A stretch of DNA of 64,000 bases from an uncultured Mucilaginibacter sp. (GCF_937859865.1 NZ_CALMAT010000130.1:62001-126000); one strand, 5' to 3'. Counted from the stretch's first letter, positions 38,001-47,843 are shown. The notes: generated by a model from the letters alone, not told the origin. Translations and numbers: made by a program.

Positions 38001-38341
38001 CGGCTACAGAACTGGTTTATCAGAATCATTGGACACCAAATAACCCAAATGCACGATATCCCGTAATAAGTGGTACTCCCTCTCCAAATAATACACAATA
38101 CTCCAGTTGGTTTTTGAGAAATGACTCTTATATCCGGTTAAAAAGTGCTGAACTGGGCTATACTTTCTCTAATAAATTACTTGGCCATACCATACGATCG
38201 TTGAGAGTATATGCTGCCGGACAAAACATATTTTTCTGGACTCCTGCAATGAAAGAAACAATTGACCCAGAAAATAGCGGAAGTAACCAGAATTATTATC
38301 AGCAACGGGTATTATCATTAGGACTTAATGTAACCTTTTAA
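35072..38341 (+). CDS. SusC-family TonB-dependent outer-membrane transporter, pair 2
   Basis: This 1089-aa protein is closely similar to the transporter at 14630 along its length: the long signal region, the carboxypeptidase-regulatory-like domain (PIKGKVTELLTNQALPGVSVRVKG), NEVVVVGYGTQKKTSVTA, and plug motifs LTVVDGVPRDFS and GVAGANGVILITTK. The barrel ends in an aromatic Phe (GLNVTF). It imports glycan oligomers with the SusD partner 17 bases downstream. Its divergent neighbour is the hybrid regulator, the usual arrangement for regulator-controlled polysaccharide-utilisation loci. The two transporter pairs probably arose by duplication followed by divergence of the surface loops. Confidence 0.96.
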   Translation: MKKILPEKFLLVKKPPFYLGCIILLFISSFGFAKGSNGVLAKNVYVTGENAKKIAVPIKGKVTELLTNQALPGVSVRVKGTSIGVVTDINGNFTIDAPAKSTLVFTYIGFETVETPVDGRGNYNIQLKASSSNLNEVVVVGYGTQKKTSVTASVSTINTAEIAQKPVVNLTNSLVGRASGLIATQGSGEPGNDGSGLLIRGPATPGRTAPLTVVDGVPRDFSRLDPNTIETLTVLKDAAAVAPYGVAGANGVILITTKAGKSGKPTLTYNAYYGIQNPTSVPKFVNSYQYAMLRNEAIVNDFTYKGIGSIVNGSLAGLYTATDLALFQNHQDPDGHADGHPLDDIIKKNRPIQYHNLSLSGGTDDIKYFASLGFNRQDGMWDPTYLNKFNGSLSVTANATKTTTVNLRVNSYEEDQHYPGYSAGNIIGLAQRQNPTYPLRYTNGLESGYIGASLYGEVYNSGYVVNKNTDLFTQLSIDQKLPIKGLSIKGVVTYESGPDPLGFSGNQTSFSRAYILPVPFTNPRLPAGVLTPGPGVNYVYTIGYQGFQKPTFQENFGVNKMFTYQGLLNYARTFGKSDITAVAVAEYRIVNYQNFFARSINYNLSIDELNYGGPLPTDATVGGSSGGQKQLGYVYRVGYAYDGKYLFEAAGRYDGSYVFAPGHRFGFFPAFSAGWRLSEEKFIKDNFTWVDNLKLRASYGQSGNYPNGGQYQYLSQFGAYSNSAVIGPSATQGISENLQGNPNITWERSKKTDVGFEGSFWKGAFGIEADYFYEKRSNFLVGIGAVLPAEYGVNVGQVNGGILSNHGVELTLTTFKNFSKDLRLDVKGTFTFAKNKILQIFENTSTFNNPNRRQTGRALGEQFGLKALGYYTPNDFINPTSKNPTLKPGIPTPIIPQVYPGDIKYADLSGPNNVPDGKIDANDITDIGPPQTPQIIYGIEPRLTYKNFDLDLLFQGSGLSSIGLSSYYVFPFVDSGSATELVYQNHWTPNNPNARYPVISGTPSPNNTQYSSWFLRNDSYIRLKSAELGYTFSNKLLGHTIRSLRVYAAGQNIFFWTPAMKETIDPENSGSNQNYYQQRVLSLGLNVTF

Positions 38342-38358
38342 CTTTTAAAAGATAAAAC

Positions 38359-40098
38359 ATGAAATTTAAAAATATTAAACACACGCATATCTTTTTATTT
38401 GCTTTGCTTATTATAAGTATTGGCTCATGTAAAAAAGATGACTTTTTAAGCGTAGCCCCTAAAGGTGTATTAACAAGTCTTTCTACTTTTAATTCACAAC
38501 CTAACACTGAACTTTTTGTAAATGACATTTATAACAATTTGCCTGACCCAAATGGGGCTGAAGGGGAACGTATACTTGATTCCTGGACTGATAACAGTAA
38601 TGCCACGGCTGCAGGCCATGAGGGACAGGCAAAAATACGGTCTAATGCATTAAGTGCTGGTAACGCAACCGGTGGCCCGGGAGGTACTTTGGATTGGGGC
38701 GGCAATTATGGTAAAATAAGAAAATGTAATGTGTTTCTTCAAGGTGCTGCTGCCAATAAGAATGTATATGATCCAAACTGGTACAAACAGCGGGTAGCAG
38801 AAGTAAGGTTTCTTCGTGCCTTCTTTTATGCAGTTTTATTTAAAAATTACGGCGGTGTCCCATTGATTACGATACCTTTAAATAACCTCAACGGGAGTGA
38901 TATATTTACACCAAGAAGCACATCTGATCAAACGCTTGCCTTTATAGAAGCTGAATGCGACTCGGCAGCCGCAGTGTTACCTTTAAAACAGGGAATGGCA
39001 GACCTTGGCAGGCCTACAAAGGGAGCAGCATTAACCTTAAAAGGGGATGTTGAGCTTTTTGCTGCGAGCCCGTTGGTTAATACGACTAATGATGCTACTA
39101 AATGGGCAAAAGCAGCCGCAACTGAACTGGCTGTAATGAATTTGGGTGTTTACAGTTTATTTACCACATCATCAGCTACGCCTATTATTTCCACCACAGG
39201 TTCCGGTACAACCAATACCGCATATAGGGACCAGTTTTTAGCAAAAAACAACTGGAACTCGGAAACTATATTTGCACACCCGTATGCTTTGCCAAACAAG
39301 GGTAGTAAAAGGGAAGGCCTTTTAGGGCCCGTTATTGTAGGCGGGTCAGAGCAGGCTTGGGGCGGTATTTCTCCTACCCAAAACCTGGTAGATGATTATG
39401 AAATGGACAACGGCAAACCAATAACGGATCCAACATCAGGCTATGATCCCCAACATCCTTATATGCACAGGGAATCAAGATTTGAACAATCTATTGTATA
39501 TGATGGTTCTTATTGGCAGGGAGAAGTGTTTATGTCAAGGATAGGTGGTGCTAATCAAATAGATCTTGGCTCAAGTAGTGATATTTCAAACACAGGATAT
39601 AACGCCCGTAAAACATTGGATGAATCTATTAACGGTCAGTTGAGCCTTAGTCAGACCCCTAATACTGCTAATTACCAGTATTACCGTTACGCAGAAACAT
39701 TACTGAGCTATGCTGAAGCTCAAAATGAGGCAGTTGGTCCTGATCAGAGCGTTTACAATGCAGTTAACCAAGTTCGAGCAAGAGTTTTATTGCCAGCGCT
39801 TCCTCCAGGGTTAAGCCAGGTCGACATGCGGACAAACATTCGCCGTGAACGCCGGGTAGAATTGGCATTTGAAGACAAACGATGGTATGATATTAGGCGA
39901 TGGGATATTACCGTTAAAGGTCCTGCCGTTTTAAACACACCAGAGTATGGTATGTACATCACTGCAACTGGCGGCATCTTAAAATATACACCTGTCATTG
40001 TGTTTCAGAACAAATACTCAGAGTATATGAACTTTCTACCCCTATCGCAAGGTGTTTTAAGTCAAAATACAAAACTTACGCAAAACCCCGGATATTAA
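38359..40098 (+). CDS. SusD-family glycan-binding outer-membrane lipoprotein (RagB/SusD), pair 2
   Basis: This 579-aa protein has a lipoprotein signal ending SIGSC (Cys24). It follows the same plan as the paralogue at 12946: FLRAFFYAVLFKNYGGVPLIT, QTLAFIEAECDSAAAVLP, PTKGAALTLKGDVELFAASPL, RRERRVELAFEDKRWYDIRRW and the LTQNPGY end. It carries a small insertion of Ser/Thr-rich sequence near residue 275 compared with pair 1. It binds glycan at the cell surface as the lid of its SusC partner. Confidence 0.95.
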   Translation: MKFKNIKHTHIFLFALLIISIGSCKKDDFLSVAPKGVLTSLSTFNSQPNTELFVNDIYNNLPDPNGAEGERILDSWTDNSNATAAGHEGQAKIRSNALSAGNATGGPGGTLDWGGNYGKIRKCNVFLQGAAANKNVYDPNWYKQRVAEVRFLRAFFYAVLFKNYGGVPLITIPLNNLNGSDIFTPRSTSDQTLAFIEAECDSAAAVLPLKQGMADLGRPTKGAALTLKGDVELFAASPLVNTTNDATKWAKAAATELAVMNLGVYSLFTTSSATPIISTTGSGTTNTAYRDQFLAKNNWNSETIFAHPYALPNKGSKREGLLGPVIVGGSEQAWGGISPTQNLVDDYEMDNGKPITDPTSGYDPQHPYMHRESRFEQSIVYDGSYWQGEVFMSRIGGANQIDLGSSSDISNTGYNARKTLDESINGQLSLSQTPNTANYQYYRYAETLLSYAEAQNEAVGPDQSVYNAVNQVRARVLLPALPPGLSQVDMRTNIRRERRVELAFEDKRWYDIRRWDITVKGPAVLNTPEYGMYITATGGILKYTPVIVFQNKYSEYMNFLPLSQGVLSQNTKLTQNPGY

Positions 40099-40114
40099 AA
40101 TTAATCTGGTTAGC

Positions 40115-40150
40115 AATCACAGTTCTATAATTTAGGGCTGTGATTTTTTA
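40115..40150 (+). terminator. Terminator or attenuator between susD pair 2 and GH3
   Basis: AATCACAG (40115-40122) pairs with CTGTGATT (40138-40145), followed by a T-run. It lies 17 bases after susD and ends 41 bases before the GH3 start, so it may lower enzyme expression relative to susC/susD. Confidence 0.7.
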
Positions 40151-40190
40151 TTTAACTACTTTGACAAATGACCCCACCTATTGTACCAAA

Positions 40191-42425
40191 ATGAAAACAT
40201 TATTGTCCTGCTCTTTGCTGTTTTTATCCATAGTTGTTTTTGCTCAAAAGAGGGTGCGTCCGGTTGACCCAATTGATCAAAAAGTAAAAGCCTTATTAGC
40301 AAAAATGACTTTAGAAGAGAAGGTTGGGCAACTCAATCAGTATTCAGGAACGCGAGATGTGACCGGCCCCGCAGGCGATAAAACCACAAATAAATTAGAA
40401 GATATCAAACAGGGGAAAGTTGGCGCCATGCTGAACATACGCGGAGTTAAAGAAATTCGCGCTGTTCAGGAAGTGGCTATGCAATCAAGGCTCAAGATAC
40501 CCCTGATATTCGGTTTAGATGTTATTCACGGATTTCGTGTTACCTTTCCTGTGCCATTGGGAGAAACAGCCAGTTGGGATTTAAATGCTATAGAATTATC
40601 CGCAAGATATACCGGAACGCAAGCTGCTGCAGCCGGTGTTAACTGGACATTTGCGCCAATGGTTGATATTGCCCGTGATCCCCGTTGGGGACGGGTTATG
40701 GAGGGTGCAGGTGAAGATACCTATCTTGGCTCCCTGGTTGCTAAAGCGAGGGTCAGAGGTTTGCAGGGGAAAGGCTTGGGTAACTTGGATGCCATTATGG
40801 CTTGTGCCAAACACTTTGCTGCTTATGGTGCTGGTTTGGCAGGCCGCGAATATGCTGCTGCTGATATAAGCGACCAGACATTATTGAATGTGTACTTGCC
40901 TCCGTTTAAAGCAGCAGTTGACGCCGGTGTAGCTACGTTAATGAATTCTTTCAACACGGTCAACGGTGTGCCTGCAACCGGAAATAGTTATTTACAGCGG
41001 GATATTTTGAAAGGCCAATGGCAGTTCAAAGGTTTTGTAGTTAGTGATTTTGGTTCTATCGGAGAGCTGGTTGCACATGGTTATGCCGAAAACCAGGAAG
41101 ATGCCGCACGACTGGCAATTACGGCAGGCAGCGATATGGATATGGAGAGCAGAAGTTATATCTTAAATCTTACTCGGTTAGTAAAAGAAAGGAAAATACC
41201 GGTAAGTGTTATAGATGATGCTGCTGGTCGGATTTTGCGCAAGAAATTTGAATTAGGCTTGTTTGATGATCCATACCGGTTTTGTAACGAGGAACGGGAA
41301 AAGCAAGTGTTGGGTGACTTGAATGAAAGTCTTGAAGCTGCCCGTAAAGTCGGAGCAAAAAGTATTGTACTGTTGAAAAATGAAAACCAAGTATTACCCC
41401 TTTCAAAAAAACTGAAATCAATTGCGGTGATCGGACCGTTAGCGAAATCAAATGACCTAAAAGGCGGCTGGTCTCAAGGGTGGAAGAACGACCAGATAGT
41501 ATCGCTTTACGAAGGCTTGGAGGCTAAAGTGGGAAACGGAACGAAATTGCTTTATGCGCGTGGATGCAATTTTAATGATACCCTGCGTACCGGTTTTGCG
41601 GAAGCTGTTGAAACCGCAAAAAATGCAGATGTTATTATTGCGGCTATCGGAGAATCATCCGGCATGACCGGTGAAGCCACGAGCCGTACAGATATTTCTA
41701 TTCCCGGGGTTCAGGAAGATTTAATTAAAGCGTTAGTGGCAACGGGCAAACCTTTGGTGGTATTGATTATGAGCGGGCGGCCGCTAACCTTTAACTACAC
41801 TGCAGACCATGCCAATTCCATTCTTTACACCTGGTGGCTGGGAAGTCAGTCCGGTAATTCCATGGCAGATGTACTTTTTGGGGATTATAATCCCTCCGGT
41901 AAATTACCTATTACGTTTCCAAGAGTACTTGGTCAAATCCCTATTTACTATAATGAATTAAGTACGGGCAGGCCGTTGCTAAACCCTAAAGACAGGGCTT
42001 GGAAATCAGTGTATATGGACCAGCCAAACACACCAAAGTTCGCTTTTGGCTATGGGTTAAGTTACACAACGTTCGAATATCAGAATTTAAAACTGGATAA
42101 GACCAAAATGAAAGGCACTGAAAAGCTAACGGTTACTATGGACTTGACAAATACAGGGAAATACGCTGGTGAAGAAGTGGTACAGTTATATTTACAGGAT
42201 AAATTTGCGAGTATCGCCCGTCCGGTCAAGGAGCTTAAAGATTTTCAAAAGGTGATGCTGAAACCAGGCGAAACAAAAAAGCTCAGCTTTGTGATTGATA
42301 AGCAGAAGCTTTCATTTTTTAATCAGAAGCTGAAATGGGTTGCCGAGCCGGGCGAGTTTAAGCTGATGATCGGAACCGCTTCTGACAACATCAAATTGAA
42401 AAGTAACTTTGAGTTGATTAATTAA
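40191..42425 (+). CDS. Secreted GH3 family beta-glycosidase (beta-glucosidase/xylosidase-like), first copy
   Basis: From the ATG at 40191 this is 744 aa with a signal peptide ending VVFAQ. The GH3 N-terminal barrel includes MTLEEKVGQLNQYS, DVIHGFRVTFP, and the nucleophile Asp286 in GFVVSDFGSIGEL. The second alpha/beta sandwich domain follows with SIVLLKNENQVLPL and IAAIGESSGMTGEA, then a fibronectin-III-like C-terminal domain (VVQLYLQDKFASIARPVKELKDF). It releases terminal beta-linked sugars in the periplasm. A longer frame to 40140 exists, but its first 17 residues overlap the terminator hairpin and would bury the signal peptide. Confidence 0.92.
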   Translation: MKTLLSCSLLFLSIVVFAQKRVRPVDPIDQKVKALLAKMTLEEKVGQLNQYSGTRDVTGPAGDKTTNKLEDIKQGKVGAMLNIRGVKEIRAVQEVAMQSRLKIPLIFGLDVIHGFRVTFPVPLGETASWDLNAIELSARYTGTQAAAAGVNWTFAPMVDIARDPRWGRVMEGAGEDTYLGSLVAKARVRGLQGKGLGNLDAIMACAKHFAAYGAGLAGREYAAADISDQTLLNVYLPPFKAAVDAGVATLMNSFNTVNGVPATGNSYLQRDILKGQWQFKGFVVSDFGSIGELVAHGYAENQEDAARLAITAGSDMDMESRSYILNLTRLVKERKIPVSVIDDAAGRILRKKFELGLFDDPYRFCNEEREKQVLGDLNESLEAARKVGAKSIVLLKNENQVLPLSKKLKSIAVIGPLAKSNDLKGGWSQGWKNDQIVSLYEGLEAKVGNGTKLLYARGCNFNDTLRTGFAEAVETAKNADVIIAAIGESSGMTGEATSRTDISIPGVQEDLIKALVATGKPLVVLIMSGRPLTFNYTADHANSILYTWWLGSQSGNSMADVLFGDYNPSGKLPITFPRVLGQIPIYYNELSTGRPLLNPKDRAWKSVYMDQPNTPKFAFGYGLSYTTFEYQNLKLDKTKMKGTEKLTVTMDLTNTGKYAGEEVVQLYLQDKFASIARPVKELKDFQKVMLKPGETKKLSFVIDKQKLSFFNQKLKWVAEPGEFKLMIGTASDNIKLKSNFELIN

Positions 42426-42522
42426 GCATCGGGGAAGTTGGACGGATGCTAAACATCGTAGAGTACGGGTGGACAATAGTTTCCTGTGAAACGCCTAATT
42501 CAATAGATTTTATTTAATTTTA

Positions 42523-42617
42523 ATGCTTCTTTTATCCTATAAAAAACATTGAACTTTCACAAATTACAGTTTACTGCATTATCGTTAAACATAAATTTAT
42601 AGGGATAAAAGAAGCAT
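42523..42617. repeat. TGCTTC palindromic element, complete
   Basis: Starts ATGCTTCTTTTATCCTAT, ends AGGGATAAAAGAAGCAT. An outer AATTTTAACAGGTCCT lies at about 42655-42670. Confidence 0.88.
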
Positions 42618-42682
42618 TATTAATCTTATAGTTTTACAAAGAGTTTCCTGATATAATTTTAACAGGTCCTATCAATATATTT

Positions 42683-45600
42683 ATGTTCAATGCTTTTTTT
42701 GATTTTTTGGCCAAAGCAAATAGTCGTTCAATCCAAAAATTATTAACGCTTTTATATTTAGTATTAATAATGACATCTATTTATGGATGTCATGGTTCCG
42801 GCACGAATGAAAAAAATATAGGCCAGAACAACGAAAAAACACTGTTCAAGCTACTTCCTCCCGAACAAACGCATATTGACTTTGCCAATACTTTAACCGA
42901 AGGATTAAACACCAATGTATTAGTTTACCAATACTTTTATAATGGTGGCGGCGTGGCAACAGGTGATTTGAACGGCGACGGTTTACAGGATATTTACTTC
43001 ACCGGCAACATGACCGATAATAAATTGTATTTGAACCAGGGGCATATGCAGTTTAAAGACATTACAGCAATTGCAGGTGTGGCGGGACGACCGGGACCTT
43101 GGAAAACCGGCGTAACCCTGGTTGACATAAACGGTGATGGCAAACTGGATATTTATATTTGCTATTCTGGGAAACTGCGCGATGAAAAAAGGATAAACCA
43201 GTTGTTTATCAATCAGGGAAACGATGCCAGCGGTACGCCTCAATTTAAGGAAATGACGGCAGATTATGGCCTCGATTTTCCTTCGTACAGTACCCAGGCT
43301 TATTTTTTTGATTATGACCGGGACGGCGACCTCGACCTGTTGCTGGTAAACCACAACATACAACGCCTGAATATTTTGGATGATATTTCTGTTAAACAGT
43401 TATTGAACCAGCGCGATAACCAGTCCGGGATACGGTTATTAAGGAACGACAATGGCCACTTTAAGGACGTTTCGACAGAGGCTGGCATCGTAAACACTTC
43501 ATTATCTTATGGTTTGGCTGCTGGTATTGCAGATGTAAACGGAGACGGATGGCCTGATATTTACATTTCCAACGATTACAGCGTGCCAGACAGGTTATAC
43601 ATCAACAATGGTAAAGGAAAATTTACGGATAAGCTGACAAGCCAGATCGGGCATACTTCCTTTTATTCTATGGGCAATGATATTGCCGACATTAACAATG
43701 ATGGCGCGCCTGATATTTACACGCTGGACATGCTCCCGGAGGATAATAAGCGCCAGAAATTATTGTTCGGGGCGGATAATTATGAATCGTTTGATCTGAA
43801 TGTAAAGGTTGGCTTTTATTACCAATACATGCGTAATATGTTGCATGTTAACAATGGCAACAATACTTTTAGCGAGGTTGGGCAACTGGCAAACATCTCA
43901 AATACCGATTGGAGCTGGTCGCCTTTATTTGCCGATTATGACAACGACGGCTGGAAAGATCTTTTTGTAAGCAACGGTTATACCCGTGATTATACCAATA
44001 TGGATTTTCTAAAATTTATGGGCGATAATTTACGGAACAGGAACATAATGCGGCAGGATCTGCTGAATATTGTAAACAAAATGGAGTCATCGCAGGTGAA
44101 AGGCTATTTTTTCAAAAATAACGCCAATGCTACCTTTACGAATACCAGCGAAGATTGGGGCATAAACCGGCCTTCAAACAGTAACGGTGCAGCTTATGCA
44201 GATTTGGATAATGACGGCGACCTTGACCTGGTGGTTAACAATACCAACCTGCCAGCCTTTGTTTACGAGAACCAAGCCAGCAAACAAAATGGCAACCAAA
44301 GTTTAACGGTCAATTTAAAAGGAGCTGATGCAAATACCCAAGGGATAGGCGCGAAGGTGGTTATCTATTCGGACAATAAAAAGCAATACCTGGAACAAAT
44401 GCCTACCCGCGGTTTTCAATCCAGTGTTTCCCCGCTTTTGCATTTTGGGTTGGGAAAAGACAGACAGGTAGATTCATTGCGCATTACCTGGCAGCGCGGC
44501 AAATCGCAATTGTTGCAAAATATTAAGGCAGGCCAGCAAATCACTTTAAATGAAAAGGATGCAACTGCCATCTACACTAAAAAACAATCGGTAAAAACAG
44601 TATTCAAAGAAGTGCAGTCGCCGGTTGCATTTAAACAAAATGATAATACCACCAATGATTTTAAACGGCAGCCATTAATGGTTAACCCGATTTCCTTTTC
44701 CGGTTCGTGCCTAGCAAAAGGCGATGTAAACGGCGACGGGTTGGAGGATGTTTATGTCGGCGGACATGACGGCAAACCGGGCACATTGTACCTGCAGCAA
44801 AAGAATTTAAAGTTTGTCAATAAACCGCTTCCTTGTTTTTATGCCGATAAAAACAGTACTGATGCGGCGGCTGTTTTTTTTGATGCCAACGGCGATGGCA
44901 AGCCTGATCTTTATGTTTGTTCGGGAGGTTATGCTGATTATAAACCGGACGACGCGCTTTTGCAGGACAGGTTGTATTTGAATGATGGCAAGGGAAATTT
45001 TAGTAAATCAACAAACGCGTTGCCAAAAATGATCAGCAGCAAAAGCTGTGTAAAAGTAGCTGATCTAAACGGGGACGGGTTTCCTGACTTGTTTGTTGGC
45101 GGCAGGGTAGTTCCCGGAAGGTATCCCGAAACACCAGAAAGCTATATCCTGATCAATGACGGCAAAGGGCATTTTACCGATGAAACAACAAAATATAATG
45201 CTTCCTTAAAAAACATCGGTATGGTAACGGATGCTGCGTGGGTTGATATGAACGGCGACAAGAAGTTAGATTTGGTGGTTGTAGGCGAATGGATGCCAAT
45301 CACTGTATTTGAAAATACCGGCGGAAAACTAACAGAAGCAACTTCTAAATATTTTGATGAAAAATATGCAGGCTGGTGGAATTGCCTGCAGGTGAGCGAT
45401 ATTAACCATGATGGTCGCCCTGATTTAATTGCAGGTAACTTGGGACTTAACACCCAATGCAAGGCAACAGACCAGGAGCCGGCAGAAATGTACTACAAAG
45501 ATTTTGATGACAACGGTTCGATAGACCCGATACTTTGTTTTTACATTCAGCACAAAAGCTACCCATACGTAACCAGGGACGAGTTGCTTGACCAGATTAG

Positions 45601-46060
45601 CATGATGCGCACACGTTTCCCAGATTATAAAAGTTATGCCGATGCGACAATTGACAAGGTATTTACGCCCGAAGAAATGAAAGGGGCAAAGCAGCTTAAG
45701 GCAAATTACTTAGCTACCGCTTGTTTTATCAGCAATGCCCAAGGGAAATTGCATTCAGTTTTATTGCCGATACAGGCACAATATTCTCCGGTATATACCA
45801 TTACACCGCTTGATTATGACCACGACGGGAACGAGGACTTACTGCTTTGCGGCAATATCAACCACGGACGGCTTCGTTTTGGTAAATATGATGCAAATTA
45901 TGGTGTGTTGCTTAAAGGCGATGGCAAGGGCAATTACCGGTATGTCAACCAGCAGCTATCCGGTTTTAATTTGTGGGGAGATGTCAGGAGTGTAATCAAG
46001 TTCAACAAAACACTGCTTTTTAGTTTGGATAACAACAGAATAAAAGCATACGAACAGTAG
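42683..46060 (+). CDS. VCBS/FG-GAP repeat lipoprotein with ASPIC/UnbV domain
   Basis: This 1125-aa protein has a lipoprotein-type signal ending SIYGC (Cys36). It carries many FG-GAP/VCBS repeats with the calcium-loop signature DxNGDGxxDIY (for example GDLNGDGLQDIYF, VDINGDGKLDIYI, FDANGDGKPDLYV), forming one or two beta-propellers. An ASPIC/UnbV domain lies in the middle (about residues 525-625, ending before the second propeller). Such CRTAC1-like proteins are common next to SusC/SusD genes and are thought to bind glycans or help surface assembly; their role is not settled. The last 157 codons are repeated downstream at 48252. Confidence 0.9.
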   Translation: MFNAFFDFLAKANSRSIQKLLTLLYLVLIMTSIYGCHGSGTNEKNIGQNNEKTLFKLLPPEQTHIDFANTLTEGLNTNVLVYQYFYNGGGVATGDLNGDGLQDIYFTGNMTDNKLYLNQGHMQFKDITAIAGVAGRPGPWKTGVTLVDINGDGKLDIYICYSGKLRDEKRINQLFINQGNDASGTPQFKEMTADYGLDFPSYSTQAYFFDYDRDGDLDLLLVNHNIQRLNILDDISVKQLLNQRDNQSGIRLLRNDNGHFKDVSTEAGIVNTSLSYGLAAGIADVNGDGWPDIYISNDYSVPDRLYINNGKGKFTDKLTSQIGHTSFYSMGNDIADINNDGAPDIYTLDMLPEDNKRQKLLFGADNYESFDLNVKVGFYYQYMRNMLHVNNGNNTFSEVGQLANISNTDWSWSPLFADYDNDGWKDLFVSNGYTRDYTNMDFLKFMGDNLRNRNIMRQDLLNIVNKMESSQVKGYFFKNNANATFTNTSEDWGINRPSNSNGAAYADLDNDGDLDLVVNNTNLPAFVYENQASKQNGNQSLTVNLKGADANTQGIGAKVVIYSDNKKQYLEQMPTRGFQSSVSPLLHFGLGKDRQVDSLRITWQRGKSQLLQNIKAGQQITLNEKDATAIYTKKQSVKTVFKEVQSPVAFKQNDNTTNDFKRQPLMVNPISFSGSCLAKGDVNGDGLEDVYVGGHDGKPGTLYLQQKNLKFVNKPLPCFYADKNSTDAAAVFFDANGDGKPDLYVCSGGYADYKPDDALLQDRLYLNDGKGNFSKSTNALPKMISSKSCVKVADLNGDGFPDLFVGGRVVPGRYPETPESYILINDGKGHFTDETTKYNASLKNIGMVTDAAWVDMNGDKKLDLVVVGEWMPITVFENTGGKLTEATSKYFDEKYAGWWNCLQVSDINHDGRPDLIAGNLGLNTQCKATDQEPAEMYYKDFDDNGSIDPILCFYIQHKSYPYVTRDELLDQISMMRTRFPDYKSYADATIDKVFTPEEMKGAKQLKANYLATACFISNAQGKLHSVLLPIQAQYSPVYTITPLDYDHDGNEDLLLCGNINHGRLRFGKYDANYGVLLKGDGKGNYRYVNQQLSGFNLWGDVRSVIKFNKTLLFSLDNNRIKAYEQ

Positions 46061-46143
46061 TAATATTCATTCAAAATATTTATATATTTAAATGATTTTT
46101 TATTAATAAGCTTAGCTGTTACCACGACCTTAAAATAATAGCA

Positions 46144-47796
46144 ATGACTGCAAAAAATAGAACATTAACCATACTGATCTTGATTTCGGTTTACATATTT
46201 GCATCCTGTGAGGCTAAAAAAAATAAACCTGGCGATGTTAATGAGATCATATTAAAAACCGGGACAATTGAAATAACCAGATACGAATTCGAGAAGAATA
46301 AAAAAAAGGAACTCAGCCAGCAAAAGGAAACTGACAGCCTATCTTGGATAAAAAAATATATTGCTGATTCGTACTTTTTAGCCGATGCGTATAGCAGAAA
46401 ATATGACAGTGCTACAGTTATTAGTAAAAGGGTGAATTATGCAGCAATCACCATGATGGGTAAGTATAAAGGTTACCTCTGGAATAAAATAGAAGAACCG
46501 AAACTAACCTTTTCAGATGATGAACTAAAGGCAGTTTACCAAAAGAAGGATAAGTTGTTTCATTTGGAGTTTCTCTTATTTGACAGTAAAGATTCTTTTG
46601 ATGTAGTTTTGCGAAACAGGGCACAAATTAAAACAGAAGCTGAATTTAGAAAGATCGTTGATATAGGCACTAAAAGCCGGATTCAATATAGAAAAACTCA
46701 ACTTTTTTTTCCTTTTGGTGAACTTTCACCGGTTAAGGATGAGATTTACAGATCAACTCAGGGAAATATTATCCAAGCTCCTTTTGAAAATGGCAAAATG
46801 CTGGTGGCATATATCAGCAAAGTTGAAAAGAAAAACCAACAGCCATTTGTGGCTGAGAAGCAGAATATCTATTCGAATCTGCGACGTTTAAAAGAAAGGC
46901 AGATTATTGACAGAAAGCATGACTCTATATTCCACATAGCCGGGATAGTGATGAATGAAAGCGTAGTCCAAGCACTTTCAAAGAAGATAAAGGGTCCTTT
47001 TATTCAGGATATTCCTAAAACTATAAAGAATGATACGCTGTTGACATATTTCTTTAATAAAAAAAATCAGGCTCTTTTAATGAGAGACTTTGCGGATTAT
47101 TATCAAAATAATCCTTTTAACAAAATCATTACAAATAAAGAGGCATTAAAAGAAACGCTGAAAGGCATAGTAATAGAGAAATATCTATATGCCGACTGCC
47201 TTAAGTTTGGGCTAACAAACGACAAGCAATATATCTTAGATAGAAAGAATTTTAAAAATCGCCTTGTACTTGATGCATATTCCCGTGATAACTTTTATAA
47301 TACAAAGCCCTCTGAACAGGCTGTTTCTGATTATTATAAAGTAAATCAGCAACACTTTTTAGCACCCAAAGCGTGTCATGTTTCTGTGTTTACCTTCAAA
47401 GATATAATTGCGGCTGGGACTAACCTTTTTCATCTTGATAAAATGCTTCTGGCAGGAACAGGCAATTTTTCTGATACTTCAGCATTGAAAGGCTTATTAT
47501 CATACCGGCCTGATGTACTGCTGAGTAATAAGAACTACCCATATCAAGCAAACATGGTTGCAAATGTATTTACCGCTAAACCAAACACGGCCATTGGGCC
47601 TTTTGAATGGAATAACCGGGGATATGTTTTTGTCAAAACAAAAGAAGAAGGACAGGAACCTCTGCCCTTGGACGTTGCGAGAGAAGCAATAGAAAGGGAA
47701 CTGATAGCCGAGAACGCAGAAATATTGAAGGAAAAGAAATTAAAAGAGCTAAAGAGTAAGTATGCTCTAACAATCAATAAATTAACAACAGAATAG
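46144..47796 (+). CDS. SurA/PpiC-like periplasmic lipoprotein (peptidyl-prolyl isomerase/chaperone type)
   Basis: This 550-aa protein has a lipoprotein signal ending IFASC (Cys22). The body is highly charged and helix-rich. Its arrangement resembles SurA-like chaperones: an N-terminal SurA_N-like helical part (ITRYEFEKNKKKELSQQKETDS), repeated parvulin-like segments, and the GPFEWNNRGYVFVKTKEEGQ stretch typical of the end of a parvulin fold. I cannot confirm intact isomerase sites. It should fold or escort an exported client. It is followed 47 bases later by a small secreted protein gene; both lie between duplicated VCBS sequences and look AT-richer than their neighbours. Confidence 0.65.
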   Translation: MTAKNRTLTILILISVYIFASCEAKKNKPGDVNEIILKTGTIEITRYEFEKNKKKELSQQKETDSLSWIKKYIADSYFLADAYSRKYDSATVISKRVNYAAITMMGKYKGYLWNKIEEPKLTFSDDELKAVYQKKDKLFHLEFLLFDSKDSFDVVLRNRAQIKTEAEFRKIVDIGTKSRIQYRKTQLFFPFGELSPVKDEIYRSTQGNIIQAPFENGKMLVAYISKVEKKNQQPFVAEKQNIYSNLRRLKERQIIDRKHDSIFHIAGIVMNESVVQALSKKIKGPFIQDIPKTIKNDTLLTYFFNKKNQALLMRDFADYYQNNPFNKIITNKEALKETLKGIVIEKYLYADCLKFGLTNDKQYILDRKNFKNRLVLDAYSRDNFYNTKPSEQAVSDYYKVNQQHFLAPKACHVSVFTFKDIIAAGTNLFHLDKMLLAGTGNFSDTSALKGLLSYRPDVLLSNKNYPYQANMVANVFTAKPNTAIGPFEWNNRGYVFVKTKEEGQEPLPLDVAREAIERELIAENAEILKEKKLKELKSKYALTINKLTTE

Positions 47797-47804
47797 GAGA
47801 GAAC
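47792..47804. repeat. Left arm of a 13-bp inverted repeat around the small secreted gene
   Basis: AATAGGAGAGAAC overlaps the stop codon of the SurA-like gene. Its exact reverse complement is at 48221-48233, just past the small gene. Confidence 0.7.
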
Positions 47805-47843
47805 AACTATATATTTAAATTTTAACAACTTAAAACAAAAATT

